Part shown: in pieces, positions 1-7,370 of the stretch
Position numbering within the stretch: the first letter of the stretch is position 1
Layout: every line of letters begins with the position of its first letter
DNA from: DAOQTX01 sp035340715
Lineage (GTDB): Bacteria > Bacteroidota > Bacteroidia > AKYH767-A > OLB10
Assembly: GCA_035340715.1 (NCBI GenBank)
Contig: DAOQTX010000028.1
Span: forward strand, 1 to 34,509
Direction of reading: 5' to 3'
Length of the DNA: 34,509 nt
The notes under the pieces: generated by a model
The model's input: only the letters and a program-made list of their open reading frames with translations
Databases searched by the model: none
What the model was told of the DNA's origin: nothing
Position numbers and translations under genes: made by a program

Positions 1-1383
1 ATTGGTAAAGATGTTGAACAATATATTCCGAGAATAAAATGGACACAACAAGAAGGTAAGCTATGTATTACCCGGTTGAATCGTCATCAGAATAAGTTGG
101 AACTATTAATTGCCGATGCCGCAAACGGATCAACCCGTGTATTACTGACCGAGTTGAGTAAAACCTTTATTGAGATTAGTGATGATTTACATTTTACTTC
201 TGATCAAAAGCATTTTGTATGGACATCACAATCCAGTGGCTTTAATCATATTTATGTGTACGACATGGATGGCAATAAATTGAAACAAATTACAAAAGGA
301 GAATACGATATCAGTGTTTTTTATGGCTACGATGAAAAAACACAGACTTATTATTATCAAAGCACAGAAAAAAATCCCGAAAGCAGATTGGTTTATGCTT
401 ATAGTGAAAAGAAAGGTAAGCGGATTCTGGGCCATACGGATGGTACCAATACCGCAACATTTAGCAGTGGATTTAAATACATGGTGAGTACGCATCATGG
501 TATTGATCGCCCTTATTTGTGCGAAGTGTATGAAACCGGAAATGGTAAAAAAGTAAGAATATTAGAATCGAATGAAAAGGTTAAAAAATCTATGGATGAG
601 TATCAATTGAATCCGGTTGATTTTTTTACATTTAAAACTCAAGCCGGACATGATTTACATGCATACATGATCAAACCAGCTGACTTTGTAGCCGCCAAAA
701 AGTATCCTGTACTTCTTTATGTGTATGGTGGTCCCGGTTCTTTAGACAATAGTTCGCAAACGGTTACCGATGAATGGATAGGTCCTAATTATTTTTGGTT
801 CCAAATGCTTACTCAAAAAGGTTATGTTGTAATTTCTGTTGACAATAGAGGAACACCCGGGCGAGGAAGAGATTTTGCCCATTCCACTTACATGCAATTA
901 GGAAAGTATGAAGTAGAAGACCAGATAGAAACCGCTAAATATCTTGCCTCACTCCCATTTGTTGATAAAGATCGAATTGGTGTATTTGGTTGGAGTTATG
1001 GTGGATATATGGCTTCTGCCTTATTGACTAAAGGAGCTGATTATTTTAAAACAGGAATTGCCGTAGCACCGGTAACAAACTGGAGGTATTACGATACCAT
1101 TTATACAGAAAGGTATATGCGAACGCCACAAGAAAATGCATCGGGTTATGATGACAACTCCCCTATTAATCACGTAGATAAATTGAAAGGTAATTTTCTG
1201 TTAGTGCATGGTACTGCCGATGATAATGTGCATTTTCAAAACAGTGTTGATTTTGTGACTGCATTAACCAAAGCAGGAAAGCAATTCGACTCTTTTTATT
1301 ATCCGAACAAAGCCCATGGAATTTCAGGTGTACGGCTTCATTTGTATACTATGATGACAAACTACGTTTTAGAAAAGTTGTGA
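1..1383 (+). CDS. S9 family (DPP-IV type) prolyl peptidase, C-terminal part; 5' end outside window
   Basis: The reading frame is open from the first base, so about 460 C-terminal residues are present and the start lies upstream; any start chosen near position 76 would be a TTG inside the gene. The left part is the end of the DPP-IV beta-propeller. The rest is an alpha/beta-hydrolase with the serine nucleophile in GWSYGGY (Ser codon 994-996), the aspartate in HGTADDNVH (codon 1219-1221) and the histidine in KAHGI (codon 1315-1317), so the whole catalytic triad is intact. Family members remove X-Pro dipeptides from the N-terminus of peptides, and in Bacteroidota they are usually periplasmic or surface exposed. 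The missing N-terminus should carry the signal peptide. The gene converges on kup, with 9 bp between the two stop codons and no strong hairpin between them. Confidence 0.93.
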   Translation: MGKDVEQYIPRIKWTQQEGKLCITRLNRHQNKLELLIADAANGSTRVLLTELSKTFIEISDDLHFTSDQKHFVWTSQSSGFNHIYVYDMDGNKLKQITKGEYDISVFYGYDEKTQTYYYQSTEKNPESRLVYAYSEKKGKRILGHTDGTNTATFSSGFKYMVSTHHGIDRPYLCEVYETGNGKKVRILESNEKVKKSMDEYQLNPVDFFTFKTQAGHDLHAYMIKPADFVAAKKYPVLLYVYGGPGSLDNSSQTVTDEWIGPNYFWFQMLTQKGYVVISVDNRGTPGRGRDFAHSTYMQLGKYEVEDQIETAKYLASLPFVDKDRIGVFGWSYGGYMASALLTKGADYFKTGIAVAPVTNWRYYDTIYTERYMRTPQENASGYDDNSPINHVDKLKGNFLLVHGTADDNVHFQNSVDFVTALTKAGKQFDSFYYPNKAHGISGVRLHLYTMMTNYVLEKL

Positions 1384-1392
1384 TAGAATCAG

Positions 1393-3333
1393 TTATTTGA
1401 TACGTGTAAGATTAATTTGCCTTTTTTCACGTATAATTAAAGGAACTTTTTCAATTGATACACTACTGGTATCCAATCCAAATGCTCGTTCATCGCTTAA
1501 CCCTAAATATCGTAATACACGATATACATCAGTTACTAACTTTTCCATAAAAGACAGTTCATTGTCATAACTGATATACTTATCTATTACTACAAAACGG
1601 AAGTCACCGATAATGTTATTTCTATTTAGAGATTCATAACGAGACCCAATATCGACTTCCATATTTTTAACCATTTCTTCCAATACCTTTCTAAATAATA
1701 AATTAATCTTTGGCGCTATTCTGAATCCGAGATAAAAATCAATTCTATAAATCTTGCCTTCCGTCAATGATGTGACCTTGTAATTCATTGTATATGGTTC
1801 ATCCAATACATCAACATGAACGAACCAATAAATATCAGATTTCTTAGGTTGTTTTTGCATGATAGAGTAAATGATTCCAGATTCGATTTCATGGGTATTA
1901 TTGGCACTAGTAAGATAAACCAGATGTGTACTATATTTTGAAATTGAAGGATCGTGACTTAAATCATTGAGCAAAGGGAGATAAGGCTTTAAAGAAACAA
2001 ATTCAACATATCTGTTTCTTATTTTCCTGGCCTTATACCAGCTATACATTATAAAAATTACTATACCACTTAAAATAAAACTGACATAGCCTCCGTGTAA
2101 AAATTTAGCACTATTTGCAATTAAAAATGAAAATTCTATTGACCCATAGATAAATATAAAAATTACTATCAGAATGCTAGGATATCTCATTATCCGCATA
2201 TATAAAACCAACAGTATAGATGTCATTATCATATCTATATTTATTGTTAAACCATAAGCGGCCTCCATATTTTTTGATTCTTTGAAGTACAATACTGTTG
2301 CAATGCACATTATATAGAGCAACCAATTTATAGATGGAATATAAATTTGTCCTTTTATATTTGAAGGAAATTTTATTTTAACCTTAGGCCAAAGGTTTAA
2401 ACGAATAGCTTCGTTAATTAAAGTAAAGCTAGCGCTAATTAATGCTTGACTAGCAACAACTGTTGCCAATGTCGCAATAACCAAGCCAGTGATTCTAAAC
2501 CAAGAAGGCATCAGTTCATAGAAAGGATTTATGTCATTCAGATAAGATCCTTTGTGATTCAGCAGCCAGGCTCCTTGTCCAAAATAATTTAACAATAGAG
2601 AGATCTTAACAAAAATCCAGCTTACACGGATATTTGATTTTCCACAATGTCCCATGTCCGAATACAAACCTTCGGCCCCAGTGGTGCATAAGAAAACAGC
2701 ACCTAATACCCAAAATGCATTTGGTTGATTCATTAAAAAATCAAACATATAAATTGGGCTTATGGCTTTTAGTACACCGAAATTATTTGAAATCCCATTT
2801 ACACCTAATGTGCTTAACATTATAAACCAAACGAGCATAACCGGCCCAAAAAAGCGACCTACAAAACCAGTTCCAAATTGTTGAACAAAAAATAAGGTGG
2901 TAAGAATTAGTATTACAATGGGAATTGTATTGATGTTTTGATCAAAAAATTTCAATCCTTCAATAGCTGAAGAGACCGAAATTGCTGGAGTAATTACTCC
3001 ATCTGCTAATAAGGCACTACCGCCAATGATTGCCGGTAATATTAGCCACTTATACCGAACTCGCTTAACAAGAGTATACAATGAAAATATTCCACCTTCA
3101 CCTTTATTATCTGCTCTTAGAGTGATGATCACATACTTCAATGTAGTTTGAAGTGTAAGTGTCCAAAAAATACACGATAGACCACCCAATATAAGTTCAT
3201 CAGAAATAATACTCTGACCAGCAATTGCCTTCAATACATACAAAGGGGAGGTGCCAATGTCACCAAAAATAATTCCTAAAGTAATCAGTAAACCGGTCGG
3301 AGTGACTTTTGAATGCAAATTAGAGTGGTTCAC
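1393..3333 (-). CDS. kup: KUP family low-affinity potassium uptake protein
   Basis: The 646-residue protein matches the KUP/TrkD family in length and layout: about twelve hydrophobic segments in the first ~440 residues, then a long cytoplasmic tail. The family signature GDIGTSPLY lies at residues 24-32, and KGEGGIFSLYTL and LLADGVITPA follow. It would import K+ across the inner membrane, probably by H+ symport. The start is GTG (3331-3333): an in-frame TAA directly precedes it and there is no ATG before the first membrane segment, so GTG is the earliest and best choice. A -7 promoter element lies 20 nt upstream. The gene is monocistronic, downstream of the S24 repressor gene on the same strand with 118 bp between them. 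Confidence 0.95.
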   Translation of the reverse strand: MNHSNLHSKVTPTGLLITLGIIFGDIGTSPLYVLKAIAGQSIISDELILGGLSCIFWTLTLQTTLKYVIITLRADNKGEGGIFSLYTLVKRVRYKWLILPAIIGGSALLADGVITPAISVSSAIEGLKFFDQNINTIPIVILILTTLFFVQQFGTGFVGRFFGPVMLVWFIMLSTLGVNGISNNFGVLKAISPIYMFDFLMNQPNAFWVLGAVFLCTTGAEGLYSDMGHCGKSNIRVSWIFVKISLLLNYFGQGAWLLNHKGSYLNDINPFYELMPSWFRITGLVIATLATVVASQALISASFTLINEAIRLNLWPKVKIKFPSNIKGQIYIPSINWLLYIMCIATVLYFKESKNMEAAYGLTINIDMIMTSILLVLYMRIMRYPSILIVIFIFIYGSIEFSFLIANSAKFLHGGYVSFILSGIVIFIMYSWYKARKIRNRYVEFVSLKPYLPLLNDLSHDPSISKYSTHLVYLTSANNTHEIESGIIYSIMQKQPKKSDIYWFVHVDVLDEPYTMNYKVTSLTEGKIYRIDFYLGFRIAPKINLLFRKVLEEMVKNMEVDIGSRYESLNRNNIIGDFRFVVIDKYISYDNELSFMEKLVTDVYRVLRYLGLSDERAFGLDTSSVSIEKVPLIIREKRQINLTRIK

Positions 3334-3353
3334 TTATTTATGAATTGTCTTTG

Positions 3354-3361
3354 CAAATGTA
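3354..3361 (-). promoter_or_regulatory. Bacteroidota -7 promoter element for kup
   Basis: On the minus strand this reads TACATTTG, a perfect match to TAnnTTTG, 20 nt before the GTG start of kup. I see no good TTTG-type -33 element at normal spacing, so only half of the promoter is supported. Confidence 0.4.
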
Positions 3362-3451
3362 TAGGAAATTGCTTTCTAAAGGTTATATCGATAATAAATA
3401 TTTTATTGAGTAAATAGTCTATTATTTTTTGATACAAAATTGATTTTTGCC

Positions 3452-4270
3452 CTATAGCTTCTTCCCTATCTGTTTTACATCCGATTGCAATTTTTCCAGA
3501 GCTTTCATGATATGATCTTCGGTGGCTGGTGCATGCGGTAATTGTCGGCTTATGTAGTTGCAAAATTTCCAAACTTCCAACACATCTCTGCCACTGATTT
3601 CGTAAGGCTTATAAAATGTATTGAGTGAACTGAGAACAAAGGTTTTGTTTTGTTTCAGATGATTGTCAACTATTTTAAATACAATTCCATCATCACGGGT
3701 AAGCAGCACACATGCTGTTCCACTTTTTATCGTAGTCCAATCATCCACATACTCTCCTATTACATATGCACCATCGGGTATGGGTAGCATACTGTCGCCT
3801 GATATTTCAAACATGCGATATTTGCGTTCGCTAAATAGAATGGGCAATTGAAATACCGGTAAGCTCGATACAAATTCTGAATCGGCATATCCTTGCCTGT
3901 ACCCCGCACTTGCTTTTGCATTAACCAATTCGATATTGTCTCTATTGCCCTGATCGACTGTAGTGGCCAGTATTCGTAATTTCTTCCCATTTAGATAGGC
4001 ATCAAAGCCTCGCTCCATTTGCCCGAGCATACTTTCGCTTGTCGAACTCAAGTCTTGTTTTATCAGATCGTCTATACTTAATTTATAATACTCCGAAAAA
4101 AGAATCAACGCTTGAATGGTGGGATTTTTTACAATACCGTTTTCGTAGTTGTTCAGTGTGGGACGGGTCATGCCCAATTCATTTGCTACCACATCTTGTG
4201 TACGTTGTTTTCGTTTGCGCAGCAGTTTCAAATTGTTTCCTAAATAAATTTTGTCGCCTATTTTATTCAT
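3452..4270 (-). CDS. XRE-type repressor with S24 (LexA-like) self-cleavage domain
   Basis: The 272-residue regulator has two parts. Residues about 10-70 form an XRE helix-turn-helix (QDVVANELGMTRPTLNNYENG region, residues 25-45). The C-terminal half is an S24 serine/lysine peptidase fold. Visible LexA/UmuD landmarks are the Ala-Gly cleavage pair in ASAGY (A122-G123), the nucleophile in ISGDSMLP (S160) and the general-base lysine in VFKIV (K199). The spacings are close to LexA, so it should be able to cleave itself on RecA filaments. It is transcribed away from dinB, and the shared 125-bp gap holds several inverted half-sites, so it probably represses dinB and itself. A phage-type repressor is the alternative, but no phage genes lie nearby. 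ATG start at 4268-4270. Confidence 0.88.
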   Translation of the reverse strand: MNKIGDKIYLGNNLKLLRKRKQRTQDVVANELGMTRPTLNNYENGIVKNPTIQALILFSEYYKLSIDDLIKQDLSSTSESMLGQMERGFDAYLNGKKLRILATTVDQGNRDNIELVNAKASAGYRQGYADSEFVSSLPVFQLPILFSERKYRMFEISGDSMLPIPDGAYVIGEYVDDWTTIKSGTACVLLTRDDGIVFKIVDNHLKQNKTFVLSSLNTFYKPYEISGRDVLEVWKFCNYISRQLPHAPATEDHIMKALEKLQSDVKQIGKKL

Positions 4271-4316
4271 TGCTCAGAAAATATTTTGGTGAAAAATAAA
4301 ATACCCTATTCTCTTG

Positions 4317-4324
4317 CAAATATA
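4317..4324 (-). promoter_or_regulatory. -7 promoter element for the S24 repressor gene
   Basis: The minus strand reads TATATTTG (TAnnTTTG) 46 nt upstream of the repressor ATG. The half-sites at 4329-4389 lie directly upstream of it, where a bound repressor would block the polymerase. No good -33 element was found at usual spacing. Confidence 0.45.
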
Positions 4325-4328
4325 TAAA

Positions 4329-4389
4329 ACAATAGATTAAATTGTAATCACAATAATGATTTTATTACAATCAATCTGTAAAATATTGT
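4329..4389. promoter_or_regulatory. Candidate operator cluster between the S24 repressor gene and dinB
   Basis: Five ACAAT/ATTGT half-sites fall within 61 bp: ACAAT at 4329, ATTGT at 4341, ACAAT at 4350, ACAAT at 4367 and ATTGT at 4385. They form several dyads. ATTGTAATCACAAT (4341-4354) is palindromic at 12 of 14 positions. ATTGTAAT (4341-4348) pairs with ATTACAAT (4364-4371). TTACA-N7-TGTAA spans 4365-4381. The cluster lies between divergent repressor and polymerase genes, upstream of both starts. The half-sites are A/T-rich in an A/T-rich gap, so some could be chance; their number and symmetric arrangement argue otherwise. Which dyad is the true operator cannot be decided from sequence alone. 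Confidence 0.55.
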
Positions 4390-4395
4390 TTCGAA

Positions 4396-5550
4396 ATGGA
4401 AATGACCGGTCGTGCTATCGTTCATATCGATCTAGATACTTTTTTTGTATCCGTAGAGCGCGTATTGAACAGCAGTCTAAGGGGTAAGCCTGTTATTATA
4501 GGTGGAAGTTCAGACCGCGGAGTGGTTGCTGCCTGTAGTTATGAGGCACGCACGTATGGTGTGCATTCGGCTATGCCCATGAAGTTGTGTAAGCGCCTAT
4601 GCCCCAATGCTATTTACATACGAGGCGATATGGATCAGTACAGCAAATATTCTCATTGGGTTACGGATATTATAAGCAGCAAAGCCCCTTTGTTTGAAAA
4701 AGCATCAATAGATGAATTTTATTTAGATGTAAGTGGTATGGATCGTTTTTACGGGTGTCTGCAATGGAGTAAAGAATTGACTCAATCCATTTCGCATGAA
4801 ACCGGATTGCCTGTTTCTTTTGGATTAACACCCAACAAAACGGTTTCAAAAATAGCTACAGGTGAAGCAAAACCGCAAGGACAAAAGCAGGTATGCAACA
4901 ATGAGGTACGATCTTTTCTCAATCCGCTTTCTATAAAAAAAATACCCATGCTTGGTCCTCAAACCTACAAAACGCTACGTGGCATGGGCATAGCGTATAT
5001 AGAAACGCTCAGTGCTATGCCTGCAGAACTGATGCAACAAGTATTGGGCAGCAATGGAATCATGCTTTGGGAACGAGCCAATGGCATTGACAATACACCG
5101 GTAGTTGCTTATAGCGAACAAAAATCGATCGGTACCGAAGATACTTTTGACAGTGATAGTACGGACATCAATCGTATAAAAGCCTTACTGGTGCGCATGA
5201 CCGAAAAAATTGCGTATCAACTGCGCAGTAAAAACAAACTCACTTCCTGTGTTACGGTTAAAATACGTTACTCTAATTTTGATACACATACCATGCAATG
5301 CCGCATACCTTATACTTCATGCGATCATACACTCATACCGCATGTCAAAGAGTTGTTTGATAAATTATATCAACGCAGAATGCTTATACGTTTGGTAGGC
5401 GTACGCTTAAGTCACTTGGTAGCCGGAGCCTATCAAATCAATTTGTTTGACGATACAAGCGAAATGATAAGCCTTTATCAGGCTATAGATCGAATGCGCA
5501 AACGCTTTGGAGATGACAAAGTAAAACGAGCGGTAGTGCCTTGGAAATAA
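4396..5550 (+). CDS. dinB: Y-family DNA polymerase IV
   Basis: This 384-residue protein is a translesion DNA polymerase. The palm residues are visible: HIDLDTFF (catalytic D12) and SIDEFYLDV (D106, E107), followed by thumb and little-finger regions. The C-terminus has QINLF (residues 347-351), a beta-clamp binding motif, so it should act at stalled replication forks through the sliding clamp. The length is slightly above the usual ~350. The start at 4396 could equally be the second ATG at 4402, because Met-Glu precedes Met-Thr-Gly and no Shine-Dalgarno sequence decides between them. It faces the S24 repressor gene across the operator-like region, so it is probably induced by DNA damage. It ends 6 bp from the convergent herA-like gene. 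Confidence 0.93.
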   Translation: MEMTGRAIVHIDLDTFFVSVERVLNSSLRGKPVIIGGSSDRGVVAACSYEARTYGVHSAMPMKLCKRLCPNAIYIRGDMDQYSKYSHWVTDIISSKAPLFEKASIDEFYLDVSGMDRFYGCLQWSKELTQSISHETGLPVSFGLTPNKTVSKIATGEAKPQGQKQVCNNEVRSFLNPLSIKKIPMLGPQTYKTLRGMGIAYIETLSAMPAELMQQVLGSNGIMLWERANGIDNTPVVAYSEQKSIGTEDTFDSDSTDINRIKALLVRMTEKIAYQLRSKNKLTSCVTVKIRYSNFDTHTMQCRIPYTSCDHTLIPHVKELFDKLYQRRMLIRLVGVRLSHLVAGAYQINLFDDTSEMISLYQAIDRMRKRFGDDKVKRAVVPWK

Positions 5551-5556
5551 AAGAGA

Positions 5557-7107
5557 TTAGAAAATTGATTTTCTGCTTCTCCTTCTAGTGCTGGATTTAA
5601 TCCCTAAAACACCCAAAAGACCACGCGTTAGTTCACGTGCTACGGTACGCATAACCTGCCTTCCAACTGTACTGTCAACGGCTTTTCCTATTACTGTTTC
5701 TTCTTTACCTTTTTTAGATTCAGGATCCGTATTTTCTTCTTCTTCTTCTTCTTGTATGGATTTCAATTTAGCGTTCAATAATTCGTATGCGCTCTCCCGA
5801 TCGATACTTTGATTGTATTTTTTTACTAAAGTTGATCTTTTAACAAGTTCATCAATTTCTTTCTCGTTTAAAATATCCATACGCGATTGAGGAGCACAGA
5901 GCATGGTATGCGCTAATGGTGTAGGAATTCCTTTCTCGTTGAGTCCGGTAATCAATGCTTCGCCAATACCCAATTGTGTGAGCAGTTCATCAGTTTCATA
6001 AAAATCAGATAAGGGATAATTGTCGGCCACTTGTTTGATGTTTTTTCGGTCGGCTGCAGTAAATGCTCTTAATGCATGCTGAACTTTTAAACCTAATTGA
6101 CTTAAAACAGCAGAAGGTACATCGCTAGGATTTTGAGTGCAGAAAAACACTCCAACACCTTTGGACCGTATGAGTTTTATGATGGTTTCAATTTGATCCA
6201 TCAATGCCTTACTGGCTTCTTTAAATACTAAATGAGCTTCATCTACAAACAATACAAGCTTAGGAGCATCCGTATCGCCTTCTTCGGGAAAAGTATTATA
6301 AATCTCAGCCAATAATGACAACATAAAAGTCGAAAACAATCGAGGCTTATCCTGTATATCGGTTATTCGCATAATGTTCATATATCCTCTTCCCTGTTCA
6401 TCTATACGCATCAAATCTTCCGTATCGAACGACTCTTCTCCAAAAAATAATTCTGCGCCTTGCTCTTCTAATTCAATTATCTTTCGGATAATGGTAGCCG
6501 TACTAGCCGTACTGATTCTACCATATTCTTTTTCAATTTCTTCCTTGGCCTCGTTGGTCAGATATTGTAAAGTTTTTTTAAAATCCTTTAAATCCAACAA
6601 AGGCAATTGATGATCATCTGCATACTTAAATACTAAAGCTACTACCCCTTGTTGTGTGTCGTTTAATTCTAAAATTTTTGAAAATAAAACCGGTCCAAAT
6701 TCAGAAACCGTAGCTCGCAAGCGAACGCCTTTTTCATTTGAAATACTTAAAAGTTCAACAGGATAGGCACTGGCTTTCCATTCCTTACCTATTTGCTCAT
6801 GGCGCTCATCAATCTTCGAATGTCCTTCAGAGGCAGCTGCCAATCCACTCAAATCGCCTTTTACATCCATTAACAAAGTCGGCACTCCTTTTTCTGATAA
6901 AGCTTCAGCCAATCGCTGTATGGTTTTTGTTTTACCTGTACCTGTAGCACCACTTATTAAGCCATGTCTATTAAATGTTTTAAGCGCGGCTTTTACATGC
7001 AAACCGGGTAGGCATTTTAATTCGTGCATTGCCCCACCTAGTATAATAAAATCACCTTTGAAACTATATCCGTTTTCAATCTGTTCTTTAAATGCTTCTG
7101 AACTCAT
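5557..7107 (-). CDS. HerA/YjgR-type ATPase (DUF853)
   Basis: The 516-residue protein belongs to the DUF853 group of HerA-like P-loop ATPases, of which E. coli YjgR is a member. Walker A is GATGTGKT at residues 53-60 and Walker B is LVLFVDEAHLVF. The AxFCTQNPSDVP-like stretch (VFFCTQNPSDVP) and the QADN-type region downstream are typical of the HerA/FtsK superfamily. Its cellular role is not established; family resemblance suggests a hexameric ATPase acting on nucleic acid. Near the C-terminus six glutamates are encoded by six pure GAA repeats (5734-5751), followed by a basic, serine/arginine-rich tail. It is probably monocistronic and converges on dinB. ATG start at 7105-7107. Confidence 0.88.
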   Translation of the reverse strand: MSSEAFKEQIENGYSFKGDFIILGGAMHELKCLPGLHVKAALKTFNRHGLISGATGTGKTKTIQRLAEALSEKGVPTLLMDVKGDLSGLAAASEGHSKIDERHEQIGKEWKASAYPVELLSISNEKGVRLRATVSEFGPVLFSKILELNDTQQGVVALVFKYADDHQLPLLDLKDFKKTLQYLTNEAKEEIEKEYGRISTASTATIIRKIIELEEQGAELFFGEESFDTEDLMRIDEQGRGYMNIMRITDIQDKPRLFSTFMLSLLAEIYNTFPEEGDTDAPKLVLFVDEAHLVFKEASKALMDQIETIIKLIRSKGVGVFFCTQNPSDVPSAVLSQLGLKVQHALRAFTAADRKNIKQVADNYPLSDFYETDELLTQLGIGEALITGLNEKGIPTPLAHTMLCAPQSRMDILNEKEIDELVKRSTLVKKYNQSIDRESAYELLNAKLKSIQEEEEEENTDPESKKGKEETVIGKAVDSTVGRQVMRTVARELTRGLLGVLGIKSSTRRRSRKSIF

Positions 7108-7283
7108 TTTCTAATCGTATTTTCAATAAAAATAAAAATTTTAGCTGTGATTTACTGATTTTTTAAAGTTGGATTTGATTAAACAATTTTGTTGAATTGG
7201 GCGTAATAAAGGAATGAAAGTTGCAGTAAATACGCTACTACTTGAAACCTACTGAAAATCAGTGTATAAATTAATTTAAACTA

Positions 7284-7315
7284 TTGGACTTCAATCTCTT
7301 AATGTATTATTTTTG
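7284..7315 (+). promoter_or_regulatory. Promoter for the 7371 T9SS cargo gene
   Basis: TTG at 7284-7286 and TATTTTTG at 7308-7315 are separated by 21 bp, which fits the Bacteroidota -33/-7 pattern (TTTG, 17-23 bp, TAnnTTTG). Transcription would start near 7321 and leave a leader of about 50 nt. The 233-bp gap that holds it contains nothing else I recognise. Confidence 0.5.
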
Positions 7316-7370
7316 AAGTAAATTAAAAGCATCAATTCATTTGTTTGATTCGATCCAAATAAAACTAAAA

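Noticed and set aside
3330..3572. 80-residue minus-strand ORF at the end of the S24 repressor gene
   Set aside because: It is an alternative frame of the repressor 3' end running into the kup promoter; no conserved features.
3452..5550. S24 repressor plus DNA polymerase as part of a prophage or a plasmid umuDC-like unit
   Set aside because: No phage, integrase, attachment-site repeat or plasmid genes surround it, and base composition looks like the neighbours by eye.
5559..5574. AGAAAAT-TG-ATTTTCT palindrome between dinB and the herA-like gene
   Set aside because: The 2-nt loop and pure A/T stem do not make a credible terminator, and the sequence lies in the last codons of the herA-like gene.
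7341..7370. TTG start for the first T9SS gene
   Set aside because: It would place ten charged and polar residues ahead of the signal peptide; ATG 7371 gives a normal one.
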